Source: Fidelibacterota bacterium | GTDB lineage: Bacteria; Fidelibacterota; Marinisomatia; SCGC-AAA003-L08; TS1B11 | NCBI GenBank assembly: GCA_020354025.1 | Contig: CP070638.1 | Location: 517,523 to 581,522, forward strand | Reading direction: 5' to 3' | DNA: 64,000 nucleotides | Shown here: one piece after another, positions 25,510 to 34,438 of the stretch | How the letters are laid out: each line of letters starts with the position of its first letter | How positions within the stretch are numbered: position 1 is the stretch's first letter | Position numbers and translations under genes: made by a program | Notes under the pieces: generated by a model | Database searches by the model: none | The model's input: the letters and a program-made list of their open reading frames with translations, nothing else | Told to the model about the DNA's origin: nothing

Positions 25510-26105
25510 TAAGTTGATAGATAACTTATACTCTGTACCTTGCCTACAACGAACGAGCATTCAACTCCACATCCTCGCGGATGTAGGTGGTCATGACGCC
25601 CTAGTAGCCCACTTGGATCAGCAGATTGTCATCAGATAAACGTTGCTAAGTACTTTTATATTCGGCATAGGTGATATGGTGTATGCAGGTTCACCCTTCC
25701 GTCATTGCCCGGCGGTTAATCCGGCCCCGATCAAGACGAGGATATCTTTCGCCAAAGTTCCCCGCCCCGACTTGCTTACTGCCCCGCCTGCGACGGGGTA
25801 CCACCTGCGGTAGGACTGTTGGCGGGATTCCCCCGCCGTTGGCGGGGTTCAGGAGCGGGACTGACGTTTTTACGGAAAGAGTTTCAGTTTCTTGAGGGCT
25901 GGTGTCAGCTTTCTGATAGCGGGCGAAGCCGCGGCCGGAGCTACGGGCAGAGGCGGGCGGGCCGGGGATGGCGACCGTCGTTACCCGGAGAGCCCGTCGG
26001 TGACAGCGCCTTCACCTCCCCACCCCCGCAACCATAATTCGGGAAGGACAATCCCTTCAGGCATGGCTCTTGATGTGGAGAAGGACAAAGGGGAGATTCA
26101 TATCC
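25510..26105. other. Non-coding region with palindromic repeats
   Basis: About 600 bases between the AT-rich cassette and a lipoprotein gene. GC content rises again from about 25700. It carries several related GC-rich inverted repeats between 25773 and 25863, including CCCCGCCTGCGACGGGG. Open frames over 25892-26290 overlap the start of the lipoprotein gene and are judged spurious. Confidence 0.6.
25831..25863 (+). repeat. GC-rich palindrome-containing intergenic repeat, copy B
   Basis: Differs from 23318-23350 by one base over 33. The first 17 bases form a perfect CCCCGCC/GGCGGGG hairpin. Related but weaker copies lie at 25774-25790 and 28255-28285. Confidence 0.85.
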
Positions 26106-26666
26106 ATGAAACGGTACCTTGTAAAATTCGGAATATACCTTTTGCTTCCAGGCGTCGTTGGACTGGGCGTGCCGGGTTGTGCACTGACCGAACCGGAGGA
26201 GGAAGAGATCGAGCAGGAGGTCCTGTTCGAATTTCAGTACATCAATCACGCCTGGGGTTATCAACACTCAGGCAGTTACATCGATGGTGAAGGGAAGGTG
26301 ACCAGCTATCAGTATACCGCGTCCGATACCCATTGGGCGCCGGCAGATCTCAATCACCCGACTGAGGAGGAGCTGCAGGATAAGTACAGCCACTCGCCGC
26401 AGGAGGTGAAGGTCATCGATCCCGATACCCTCATAGCGAAATACGGGCTAATCGAAGAGGCGGCCGCGGGAACGTACTCGGATTCGCTCTCGCTGGGAGC
26501 CGACATGGGCGCATACGCGTACATCTGCTACGTGTACCAGCCGGACACAGACCGCTACGACGCTGTCGTCCTGAGATTATGGGGCGACTGGTGCTACGAG
26601 AACCTGTCACCGGCTGCCGGTAAACTGGCTCAGTGGCTGGAGGAGGAATTAAGTCCCTCGCCATGA
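26106..26666 (+). CDS. Predicted lipoprotein, unknown function
   Basis: From the ATG at 26106 (preceded by AAAGGGGA), a 186-residue protein with a signal peptide and lipobox GVPGC, followed by an acidic linker (EEEEIEQE) and a globular domain rich in Tyr and Trp. No family is recognised. The upstream in-frame ATG at 26070 would bury the signal peptide and is rejected. It is likely a cell-envelope lipoprotein; neighbours are other exported proteins. Confidence 0.65.
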   Translation: MKRYLVKFGIYLLLPGVVGLGVPGCALTEPEEEEIEQEVLFEFQYINHAWGYQHSGSYIDGEGKVTSYQYTASDTHWAPADLNHPTEEELQDKYSHSPQEVKVIDPDTLIAKYGLIEEAAAGTYSDSLSLGADMGAYAYICYVYQPDTDRYDAVVLRLWGDWCYENLSPAAGKLAQWLEEELSPSP

Positions 26667-26788
26667 GGGAATAGCCCAGCGTTCCACAGCGGGTAGCAGG
26701 ACCCGGGGTGGTAATTCCTGCGTAACTTCAGATATGTCCGCAGACCGGCGCCAGGTCTCAACATCCAGACACATACAGGAGGCTGAGC

Positions 26789-27253
26789 ATGAGACGCAAT
26801 ACGATACGTACGCTGCTTTCATTTATGACCGTTGTGGTCATCCTGATAACGGCAAACGGGGGGTGTGCCAACATGGCCGAGCAATCTAACGAAGACATCA
26901 GGTCGGTGATAGACGAAGCCTATATCCGCGGCATCCACGGGGACCAGGACGAGGCCCTGATCCGAAGCGGATTCCACGAAGACTTCCAGATGCTGGTGCT
27001 GGCTGAGAACGCGATCGAGAAGGTGGGCATCGATGACTGGCTGACGCGGATCGAGGGACTGAAAAAGGACAACCCCGAATTGTGGAGCGCCGAGGCGAGC
27101 CGCCAGTATAAGCTGATCGATGCGGCCGGCTATGCGGCGGTAGCCGTCCTGGACGTCTACCGGGGCGAGACCCATTTCTCGACCGACTACCTGCTGCTCT
27201 ACAAGTTCGATGAGGGCTGGAGGATCGTCTCGAAGATATTTTCCATTCCGTAG
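26789..27253 (+). CDS. NTF2-like (SnoaL/lumazine-binding-like) lipoprotein
   Basis: A 154-residue protein with a lipoprotein signal (ANGGC) and one NTF2-like alpha+beta barrel. AYIRGIHGDQDEALIRSGFH and DFQMLVLAENA match the family's first helices and strand, and STDYLLLYKFDEGWRIVSKI its last strands. Such domains bind small molecules or serve as minor enzymes. A TACAGGAGGC site precedes the ATG. No catalytic residues can be named. Confidence 0.75.
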   Translation: MRRNTIRTLLSFMTVVVILITANGGCANMAEQSNEDIRSVIDEAYIRGIHGDQDEALIRSGFHEDFQMLVLAENAIEKVGIDDWLTRIEGLKKDNPELWSAEASRQYKLIDAAGYAAVAVLDVYRGETHFSTDYLLLYKFDEGWRIVSKIFSIP

Positions 27254-27338
27254 AATCAGGGATGATATATACCGCGGGCGGGTGGGAATTAATCGGAAAA
27301 CATATGAACCAAAATCAGGCAACTGGGAGGAGGGGGGC

Positions 27339-28196
27339 ATGAGACTACGGCAGGTGCTGGTGATCGGGGTGTTGATGGCGGCGGCGATGTGCACGGCCCG
27401 GGAGGCGGCCCTCCGGGTCGAGGCCGGGCGGTTGCCGGAGGGATACCGGCTGGTCTGGGCGGACGAGTTTGAGGCAGACGGGAGGCCGGACCCGGAGAAG
27501 TGGACGTACGAGACCGGTCTGGTGCGGAACCGGGAAGCGCAGTGGTACCAGCTGGAGAACGCCCGCTGTGAAAACGGGCTGCTGGTCATCGAAGGGCGAC
27601 GTGAACGCACGGCAAATCCCGATTACAAGCCCGGCAGCGAGAACTGGAAGGAGAGCCGGGAGTATTCCGAGTACACATCTACAAGCATGACGACCAGGGG
27701 CCTGCATTCCTGGCAGTTTGGCCGGTTCGAGATGCGGGGGCGGATCGACACGCGGGCCGGCCTGTGGCCCGCTTTCTGGTCGATGGGAGTAGAAGGCGAG
27801 TGGCCGAGCAACGGTGAGATCGACATCATGGAGTACTACCAGGGGGAGCTGCTGGCGAACGCGGCCTGGGGCACGGAGAAGCGCTGGACGCCCGAGTGGG
27901 ACATCGTCCGTAAGCCGATCACCGAGTTCAACGATCCCGACTGGCCGGTTAAGTTCCACGTCTGGCGGATGGACTGGGACGCGGACGGCATCAGGCTCTA
28001 CGTTGACGACCTACTGCTGAACACGGTTGACCTGAAGGATACGTTCAACCGGGACCAGGAGGGTAGGAACCCCTTCCGCCAGCCGCACTACATACTCCTC
28101 AACCTGGCCATCGGGGGGACCGTCGGAGGTGATCCCTCGGGAACGGAGTTCCCGGCCAGGCTGGAGGTGGACTACGTGCGGATATACCAGCGATAG
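27339..28196 (+). CDS. Secreted glycoside hydrolase family 16 (beta-glucanase/laminarinase-like)
   Basis: The 285-residue protein starts at the ATG at 27339, directly behind a GGGAGGAGG site, with a signal peptide ending near TARE. The GH16 jelly roll includes LVWADEFEADGRPDPEKW at the start and the catalytic motif NGEIDIMEYY (Glu-x-Asp-x-x-Glu), then HVWRMDWDADGIRLYVD and the closing VDYVRIYQR. These enzymes cleave beta-1,3/1,4-glucans, agarose or carrageenan outside the cell. An in-frame start at 27210 would precede the signal peptide and overlap the upstream gene, so it is rejected. Substrate is uncertain; beta-1,3-glucan is most usual for this sequence type. Confidence 0.9.
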   Translation: MRLRQVLVIGVLMAAAMCTAREAALRVEAGRLPEGYRLVWADEFEADGRPDPEKWTYETGLVRNREAQWYQLENARCENGLLVIEGRRERTANPDYKPGSENWKESREYSEYTSTSMTTRGLHSWQFGRFEMRGRIDTRAGLWPAFWSMGVEGEWPSNGEIDIMEYYQGELLANAAWGTEKRWTPEWDIVRKPITEFNDPDWPVKFHVWRMDWDADGIRLYVDDLLLNTVDLKDTFNRDQEGRNPFRQPHYILLNLAIGGTVGGDPSGTEFPARLEVDYVRIYQR

Positions 28197-28254
28197 CTCA
28201 CTAACCAGACAGCCCCATTTCGGCCCGCCAGCGCGCCGCCGGCCCCGCCTCTGG

Positions 28255-28285
28255 CCCCGCCTGCGGCGGGATCGGGGACGGGACT
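28255..28285 (+). repeat. GC-rich palindrome-containing repeat, diverged copy
   Basis: CCCCGCCTGCGGCGGG followed by GGGACGGGACT resembles copies A and B but with several changes. It lies between the GH16 gene and the membrane protein gene. Confidence 0.55.
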
Positions 28286-28369
28286 TTCGGTATTGACAAA
28301 CGCCCGCAGCGGTTGTATCGTCGCTGGCGGATAACGTCATTCCCAAGATATCGTGAGAGGACAAGAGCA

Positions 28370-28765
28370 ATGATCCGCATACTGATCGCTATTCCCCTGA
28401 TCGTCCATGGTCTGGCCCACATCTCGGGCTTCCTAGCCTCGTGGACCTCCCTAGACGCAGGTTACGCCAACCGGTCGTGGCTTTTCTCGGCTAACGTCAC
28501 CCTTGACAGCCCGGCGGGCAGGATTTTCGGGCTGCTATGGCTGGTGGCGGCCATCGGGCTGGCGGGGTCCGGGGTGGGCCTGCTGCTGCGCCAGGAGTGG
28601 TGGCCGGCGGTGGCCGTTCTGGCTGCGGCGATATCGCTGGTGGTGATCGTGCCGTGGGGGCGTACGGTGCCGCCGGGAGCCCGGGTGGGGGCGGTATTCG
28701 ACGCGCTGGTGATCCTGGTCCTGCAGACGCCGCTCCGGGACCGCCTGCTGGAGCTGGTCAGCTAA
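28370..28765 (+). CDS. Four-helix membrane protein, unknown
   Basis: A 131-residue protein from the ATG at 28370 (GAGAGGA upstream). It contains hydrophobic helices at about 1-22, 48-68, 72-95 and 105-120. The N-terminal IAIPLIVHGLAHISGF suggests a small conserved integral-membrane family that I cannot name. A start at 28313 would add a basic stretch without hydrophobicity and is less likely. Role unknown. Confidence 0.6.
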   Translation: MIRILIAIPLIVHGLAHISGFLASWTSLDAGYANRSWLFSANVTLDSPAGRIFGLLWLVAAIGLAGSGVGLLLRQEWWPAVAVLAAAISLVVIVPWGRTVPPGARVGAVFDALVILVLQTPLRDRLLELVS

Positions 28766-28908
28766 CGGCAGGCGATGAGGCGGCCGGGGGATCGGCCAGT
28801 CAGACGCCGGAAAAGTATATAGCAAGAAAGCCGGATAGCAGCTATCAGGCAGCCAAGACCATCCCGAAGAGAGAAAAACGGTAATCCAAATCAAGAGGAG
28901 TCTCAACC

Positions 28909-29811
28909 ATGAATCGCAAACCTGTTACAGCAGCCCTGATGTCATTATTTCTACTCAGCCTGCCGCTTGCCATGAGTTATGCTCAGGGGAAGACGAGCCT
29001 GCCGGTGAAATATGAGGAGCTGACGGCCCCGGAGCTGGTGGAAGCCGTTGAATTATCCGACGGGATATGCCTTATTCCCCTTGGCATCCTGGAAAAGCAC
29101 GGTCCCCACCTGCCCCTGGGCACCGATCTGCTGGACGTTCGTGAGAGGGCCCTGCGAGCCGCAAAAATGGAATACAGCGTCATCTTCCCGGAGTTCTACT
29201 TTGGCCAGATATATGAGGCTAAGCACCAGCCCGGTACGATAGCGTACAGTCCCGATCTAGTCTGGGAGGTGCTGGAAGAGACCTGTGACGAGCTGGCGCG
29301 CAACGGTTTCAAGAAGATCGTCCTGGTCAACGGCCACGGGGGGAACAACAGCTTCCTGCCCTACTTCTGCCAGGCCCAGCTTGCCGAAGACAAGGATTAT
29401 GCCGTTGTGTTATTCAGCCCGGGGTATGACTCCACAACCGCCCAGAAAGTGGAAGCACTGCGGAAGACCACGACGGGCGGTCACGCAGGGGAGACGGAGA
29501 CGTCGATGATCCTGGCTCACAGGCCGGACCTGGCGCACGTAGAGCGGGGAGCGGACCAATCCGGGGAGAACCTGGAACGTCTGGAGCATTTGAGACACGG
29601 TTATACGGCTATCTGGTGGTATGCGCAATTCCCCAACCATTATGCCGGCGACGGCAGTGAGGCCAACCGGGAGATCGGCGAGTTGCTGCTCAACGGTCAA
29701 GCGACCCAGCTGGCGGAATTGATCAGAATATTGAAGAAGGATAAGACCATTATGAAGCTGCAGCGGGAATTTTTCGACAAGTCGGAGAATCCGCTCAAGA
29801 CCAGGCAGTGA
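28909..29811 (+). CDS. Exported creatininase-family metal-dependent amidohydrolase
   Basis: A 300-residue protein with a signal peptide (cleavage after MSYAQ). The creatininase fold is marked by LGILEKHGPHLPLGTD (metal ligands Glu, His, Asp), VNGHGGNNS and GGHAGETETS. Characterised members cleave cyclic amides such as creatinine or formylaminopyrimidines and are normally cytosolic, so a signal peptide is unusual. RBS AAGAGGAG precedes the ATG. Enzyme family is firm; substrate and periplasmic role are open. Confidence 0.88.
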   Translation: MNRKPVTAALMSLFLLSLPLAMSYAQGKTSLPVKYEELTAPELVEAVELSDGICLIPLGILEKHGPHLPLGTDLLDVRERALRAAKMEYSVIFPEFYFGQIYEAKHQPGTIAYSPDLVWEVLEETCDELARNGFKKIVLVNGHGGNNSFLPYFCQAQLAEDKDYAVVLFSPGYDSTTAQKVEALRKTTTGGHAGETETSMILAHRPDLAHVERGADQSGENLERLEHLRHGYTAIWWYAQFPNHYAGDGSEANREIGELLLNGQATQLAELIRILKKDKTIMKLQREFFDKSENPLKTRQ

Positions 29812-29860
29812 GGATCTGATACTGGGTTTTAACAATTATCCAATTAGAGGGAGGAGTTCC

Positions 29861-30517
29861 ATGAGGGCAATATTATTTCCAAAGGCTCTCCTGATAATGA
29901 TTGTGCTGCTCGTTTGTCCCGATTTAACTCCCGCACAGGATCTAAAGCCGATCCAGCTTCTGAAGCCGCAAGCAGACGGCGGCAGGCCGCTGATGCAGGT
30001 ATTACAGGACAGGAGGTCCACGCGTGAATTCAGCGCCAAGAAGCTGCCCGAGCAGGTACTTTCCGACCTGCTCTGGGCGGCGTTCGGGGTGAACCGCCCG
30101 GAAGCGGGTAAGCGTACGGCGCCATCGGCGGCGAACCTGCAGGAGATCGATATTTACGTTGCCACGGCCGACGGCCTATACCTATATGATGCGAAGGCGC
30201 ACGCGCTGGAGCCGATCCTGGCGGAGGATGTCCGGGCCGCGACCGGGGTTCAGCCGTTCGTGCAGGAGGCGCCGGTGAACCTCGTCTACGTCGCGGACTT
30301 CTCGAAGATGGGCGAGTGGACGACCGAGGAAAAGGTCTTCCATTCAGCCGCCAATACGGGCTTCATCGGCCAGAATGTCTACCTGTACTGCGCTTCCGAG
30401 GGATTGGGGACGGTGGTGCGGGGGTCAGTTGACAAGCCGGCCCTGGCAAAGGTGATGAAGCTGCGGCCGGACCAGCAGGTTATCCTCGCGCAATCGGTGG
30501 GGTATCCGAAGGATTAG
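29861..30517 (+). CDS. Exported SagB-type nitroreductase-family oxidoreductase
   Basis: A 218-residue FMN-binding nitroreductase-fold protein with an N-terminal signal peptide ending near TPAQD. LQDRRSTREFSAKKLPEQVL holds the FMN-phosphate arginines, and HSAANTGFIGQNVYLYCASE and LAQSVGYPKD are further family landmarks. The length and sequence resemble SagB/ThcOx relatives that lack a partner cyclodehydratase; no peptide-modification genes are nearby. GGGAGGAG precedes the ATG. Being exported, it presumably gets flavin and electrons in the periplasm. It follows the creatininase gene by 50 bases, so the two may be cotranscribed. Confidence 0.85.
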   Translation: MRAILFPKALLIMIVLLVCPDLTPAQDLKPIQLLKPQADGGRPLMQVLQDRRSTREFSAKKLPEQVLSDLLWAAFGVNRPEAGKRTAPSAANLQEIDIYVATADGLYLYDAKAHALEPILAEDVRAATGVQPFVQEAPVNLVYVADFSKMGEWTTEEKVFHSAANTGFIGQNVYLYCASEGLGTVVRGSVDKPALAKVMKLRPDQQVILAQSVGYPKD

Positions 30518-30563
30518 TAATCGCGGGGAGCAGCAGAGAGGGAATAAGGTCATAGACGCCAGC

Positions 30564-30614
30564 GACGGCAGCCGAAACCTGTTGAAGGGAAGTAATTCAG
30601 GTTATACATTCAAC
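30564..30614 (+). repeat. Dispersed intergenic repeat, copy 3
   Basis: GAAACCTGTTGAAGGG is identical to copy 1, followed by a four-base variable part and AATTCAGGTTATACATT, which differs from copy 1 at two positions. It lies about 180 bases upstream of the Gfo/Idh/MocA gene and in the same orientation as the other copies. Confidence 0.8.
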
Positions 30615-30795
30615 AGTGAAGAGTACACTTCAAGCCCGGCAGAGAAGTAACACGCATTACGACTGACCTGACAGATTGATATATAGCATAAATACCGTTT
30701 GTTACCAGTCAGGTACACCTGCTTTTGAGGCGCCAATCATATGATCCAGACGATTCAAGTGGTGTTCATTGATATCACAACAAGGAGAAATCATC

Positions 30796-32226
30796 ATGAG
30801 CGATGAAAAAAATGATCTTCCCGAAGAGACTACCAGTAAGAAAACCGGGAAAAAGGTGGACCGGCGAGATTTTCTTCAGACTCTGACCGCCATACCGGTG
30901 CTCGGTCTTTTCGGATACGCCCTACAGAAGGAAATCCGCTACAATAAGGCACAGAAGGCTACGAAGACGGGGGCCAAAGTTCCGCCTTCAGGCCTTTCCG
31001 ATCTGAATATAGCCCTGATCGGCGCCGGAGCCCAGGGGGAAGTGCTGATGAACGCGATGCTGAAGATACCGAACATAAGGTTCCGCGCGGTGTGCGATAT
31101 CTGGACCGAATACAGCCTGAAGAAGGCGGTCGGCCTTTTAAATAAATACGATTTTGACGTCAATGGATACGAGGATTACCGGGAGCTGCTTGACAAAGAG
31201 AAAGACCTGGACGCGGTGATCATCGCCACGCCGGATTTCTGGCATGCCCAGCATGCGGTGGACTGCCTGGAGGCCGGCCTGAACGTTTATTGTGAGAAAG
31301 AGATGTCCAACACGCTGGAGAAGGCCAAAAGCATCGTCCTCGCGGCGCGCAAGACCGGCAAGTTGCTTCAGATCGGGCATCAACGGCGGAGCCATCCGCG
31401 CTACATCCACTGCTACGAGAAGATCCTGAAGGAGGCCAAGATGATCGGCCGGATCGTCACGGTGAACGGTCAGTGGAACCGGTCGCCGCAGCCGGAGTTG
31501 GGCTGGCCCAAGAGATACACCATATCCGATGCCAAGCTGAAGCAGTACGGCTTCAAATCCATGGCGCAATTCCGCAACTGGCGCTGGTACAAGGGACTGG
31601 GCGGGGGCCCGATTGTGGACCTGGGGTCTCACCAGATCGATATCTACAACTGGTTCCTGGAAGCCCGCCCCAAGGCCGTGATAGCCAGCGGTGGTACCGA
31701 CTATTACCCCAAAGCGACGCACGAGTGGTATGATACCGCCATGGTAATTTTCGAATATGAGACCGAAGGGGGGCCGGCCAGGGCTTATTACCAGACCCAG
31801 ACGACCAATGGCAGCCAGGGGTATTACGAAAACTTCATGGGTGACCAGGGCACGCTGGTGATCTCAGAATCCGCGGCGGGCCATTCCGGGTCCATTTTCC
31901 GCCAGCCACAGGCGCCTGACTGGGACGAGTGGGTTCGAAAGGGGTATGTTTCCGCACCCGAAATCCAGCTGCTAAAGCCGGAAACGGAGGCGGTCCTGGA
32001 CGTGCGGGAGACGATATCTCCCGACGAACACAAAGTTCCGATCGAATTCAACGATCCCTATCACAAGCCTCATCTGGAGAACTTTTTCAATGCCATTCGC
32101 GGGACCGAGGAGTTGAATTGTCCTGCCGAAGTCGGATATGAAACCGCCGTCACGGTCCTGAAGGTCAACGAGGCCATCGAGGCGGGTGAGCGGCTGTATT
32201 TCAATCCGGGTGAATTCGAGATCTGA
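30796..32226 (+). CDS. Tat-exported Gfo/Idh/MocA-family oxidoreductase
   Basis: From the ATG at 30796 (AAGGAGA upstream) a 476-residue protein. A Tat-type signal (DRRDFLQTLTAIPVLGLFGY) follows about 25 charged residues. The Rossmann domain has LNIALIGAGAQGEV for NAD(P) binding, then DAVIIATPDFWHAQHAVDCL and YCEKEMSNT, the usual EKP-like site with Met instead of Pro. The C-terminal sheet domain includes the conserved GGGPIVDLGSHQIDIYNW. Such Tat-exported members occur with sugar-modifying genes in FCB and Planctomycetes. They are folded with NAD(P) before export. The substrate is likely a sugar or polyol. Confidence 0.9.
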   Translation: MSDEKNDLPEETTSKKTGKKVDRRDFLQTLTAIPVLGLFGYALQKEIRYNKAQKATKTGAKVPPSGLSDLNIALIGAGAQGEVLMNAMLKIPNIRFRAVCDIWTEYSLKKAVGLLNKYDFDVNGYEDYRELLDKEKDLDAVIIATPDFWHAQHAVDCLEAGLNVYCEKEMSNTLEKAKSIVLAARKTGKLLQIGHQRRSHPRYIHCYEKILKEAKMIGRIVTVNGQWNRSPQPELGWPKRYTISDAKLKQYGFKSMAQFRNWRWYKGLGGGPIVDLGSHQIDIYNWFLEARPKAVIASGGTDYYPKATHEWYDTAMVIFEYETEGGPARAYYQTQTTNGSQGYYENFMGDQGTLVISESAAGHSGSIFRQPQAPDWDEWVRKGYVSAPEIQLLKPETEAVLDVRETISPDEHKVPIEFNDPYHKPHLENFFNAIRGTEELNCPAEVGYETAVTVLKVNEAIEAGERLYFNPGEFEI

Positions 32227-32285
32227 ACCGATCGAAAATAAATATAGCATATTTATTCCTTAAAGAAGAAAGGCATATACAAGAT

Positions 32286-32768
32286 ATGGAAGAGCAAAAG
32301 TCCAACCAATTGCAGATGATAGCCCTAGTTGTTCTACGGATGATGATCGGGTGGCATTTCCTTTACGAGGGGGTAGCAAAACTAATGAAACCGAACTGGT
32401 CCGCCGCGGGGTATCTGATGCAGTCCAGGGGAATCTTCTCGGGCATTTTCAGGTGGATGGCCGACACGCCCAGCGTACTCAGCGTCGTGAGCCAGTTGAA
32501 TATGTGGGGCCTTACAGCGATCGGACTCGGGCTGATACTGGGCTGTTTCACGCGGGCAGCAAGCTATGCAGGAATAGCACTACTCGTGGTGTTCTACCTG
32601 TGTAACCCACTTTTCGTTGGTTATTACTATTCGATTCCGATGGAGGGCAATTATCTGATCGTCAACAAGAACCTGGTCGAGATGGCAGCCCTTTTCGTCA
32701 TCGCTGTCACATACAGCAGCAGGTACGTTGGAGTTGACCGTATTCTTTATAAGCTATTTCAAAAATAA
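32286..32768 (+). CDS. DoxX-family integral membrane protein
   Basis: A 160-residue, four-helix membrane protein. LRMMIGWHFLYEGVAKLMKP at the N-terminus and LGLILGCFTRAASYAGIALL in the middle are typical of DoxX/DoxD-like proteins. It follows the Gfo/Idh/MocA gene by 59 bases, a combination seen often in FCB genomes, which suggests the pair shares an electron-transfer or substrate link. Biochemical role in this context is unknown. Confidence 0.85.
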   Translation: MEEQKSNQLQMIALVVLRMMIGWHFLYEGVAKLMKPNWSAAGYLMQSRGIFSGIFRWMADTPSVLSVVSQLNMWGLTAIGLGLILGCFTRAASYAGIALLVVFYLCNPLFVGYYYSIPMEGNYLIVNKNLVEMAALFVIAVTYSSRYVGVDRILYKLFQK

Positions 32769-32929
32769 CAGCGGGATACAATAGCACTTCCTGACTTCAA
32801 CAACAGTCTTCAAATTCCCGGCTGCCTGATAACGGGAGCCAGCAGAGGCCTGAATGCAGGCAGCACCGCGGGAAACCGGGGGCATAGAAACCCGGCCTCA
32901 GCATCCAATACATACGGAGGGTGAAAATC

Positions 32930-34216
32930 ATGCGTCTTTGTATCTGCTTTATTTTATCCCTGAGTATCGCAATCGGGGCACCATTTACAGATGATCATAT
33001 ATATCCCGTTGAAGACTTTTACAACAGAAATGTAGAATTGCCAATTGATTATGCTAATCCGGAGGGAGGGACGTTTATCCTTTATTATCAATTAAGCAAG
33101 AACTTTGATAAAAAGCAGCCAACGATATTCTTCATTAATGACAGCCAGCAAGCGCACGGCGCACCCGGTAAGGTAGATGCGCTGGCTGAGCGGTATCAAT
33201 TCGATGATTCCTTCAACCTAGTCCGCATCGAACCCAGAGGGAGGAAATATTCCTACATAGATGTCAGAAGTGAAGACGGATCGATTGACTGGGAGAAGGC
33301 ATATCATCTCCTGTCATCGTGGCAATCAGTCGAAGATATCGAGCGAGTAAGGCAGGACCTATTCTCTGAGAATCCTGATACGAAAATCTACCTCTATGGA
33401 AGATCAGGGGGCGGATACCTGGTACAGGAATATCTAGCCCGATACTCTCATAACGCAGCAAAGGCTTTTATGCGTTGTGCACCAAACCCACTCATCATGA
33501 AGGAGCTGGGATATCTCGAATCGAAACACCTTGTCAAATCGCTGGATGCCGTTAATCCGGGGCTCAAAGCAAAACTGAAGGAGATTATCGATAGAGAGAC
33601 CGTGCCGAAATTAGAATTATTATGGCTGCTGCTGAGACTCGGGTATCAACATCAGGACCCCGGCCCATCTCAGGCAGTCGTCATCAACGAACTCCATGAA
33701 AACAACATGGACACCTATACATCGTATATGGAGAAGCGGGGCTTCAGTTATTCACAACTGAAGGGAAATACGGCACTCTATGAGCAAATGGGAACGGGCA
33801 TATTTATGCGGGCCCTCGAATGTGACGGCTTGTACCTTCTCGGGCCTGAGCCTGATTATATCGACCCGCTGTATTACTGCTACAGAGATTTATCCTCCTC
33901 TGTCTTTCACTTGATCGAAGAGGGGAGAGTCCCCCCGCCGACCTATCCATCCCTGGACGATTTAAGGGGGATCGAAACGGAAGTGTTCTATCTCGCCGGG
34001 AAGAACGATCACATGTCTCCATACCAGATCGGTATTGAACTTGGGAAGTATATAAAAAACTACGAGTTATATATATCCGATGACAACCATCTTTTCCAGA
34101 AACATAAGGACTGTTATCCGCAGCTTCGAAACGCATTTTTTAAATACAGCAGCGGATCAAAAGAATTACGGGAGGCAAGAACGTGCCCGGAATGCAGTGA
34201 ATGGAAACCTGACTAG
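32930..34216 (+). CDS. Secreted alpha/beta hydrolase
   Basis: A 428-residue protein with a signal peptide (MRLCICFILSLSIAIGAPF). The ATG at 32930 is nine bases after GGAGG, which also shows that the GTG at 32921 is not the start. The nucleophile elbow is YLYGRSGGGYLVQEYLARY (Ser in GRSGG), with FYLAGKNDHMSPYQIG for the acid and DNHLFQKH for the histidine. Overall order resembles prolyl-aminopeptidase-type hydrolases. The G+C content is lower than in neighbouring genes. Substrate unknown. Confidence 0.75.
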   Translation: MRLCICFILSLSIAIGAPFTDDHIYPVEDFYNRNVELPIDYANPEGGTFILYYQLSKNFDKKQPTIFFINDSQQAHGAPGKVDALAERYQFDDSFNLVRIEPRGRKYSYIDVRSEDGSIDWEKAYHLLSSWQSVEDIERVRQDLFSENPDTKIYLYGRSGGGYLVQEYLARYSHNAAKAFMRCAPNPLIMKELGYLESKHLVKSLDAVNPGLKAKLKEIIDRETVPKLELLWLLLRLGYQHQDPGPSQAVVINELHENNMDTYTSYMEKRGFSYSQLKGNTALYEQMGTGIFMRALECDGLYLLGPEPDYIDPLYYCYRDLSSSVFHLIEEGRVPPPTYPSLDDLRGIETEVFYLAGKNDHMSPYQIGIELGKYIKNYELYISDDNHLFQKHKDCYPQLRNAFFKYSSGSKELREARTCPECSEWKPD

Positions 34217-34438
34217 ACGCCGGGACCGGATATTGGATGGAATCCCGCCAAACCCGCCACCAGCGGAGCTAACGGCGGGGCTGGATACTGGATGCATACC
34301 CTGAGCCTGTGGAAGGGCTGGCCGCTGTTTATGGGCTAGATCGTGGAGCCGTGACGGGACCGCCTGCTGGAGTTGGTATGCTAGCGGGTAGAAGGAGCGG
34401 AAAAAACAGTCGAACTTCTTCAGTGGCTGAATGACTAT

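Noticed and set aside
25892-26290. Plus-strand open frame of 132 codons before the lipoprotein
   Set aside because: It overlaps the signal peptide region of the 26106 lipoprotein gene in another frame and has no recognisable domain.
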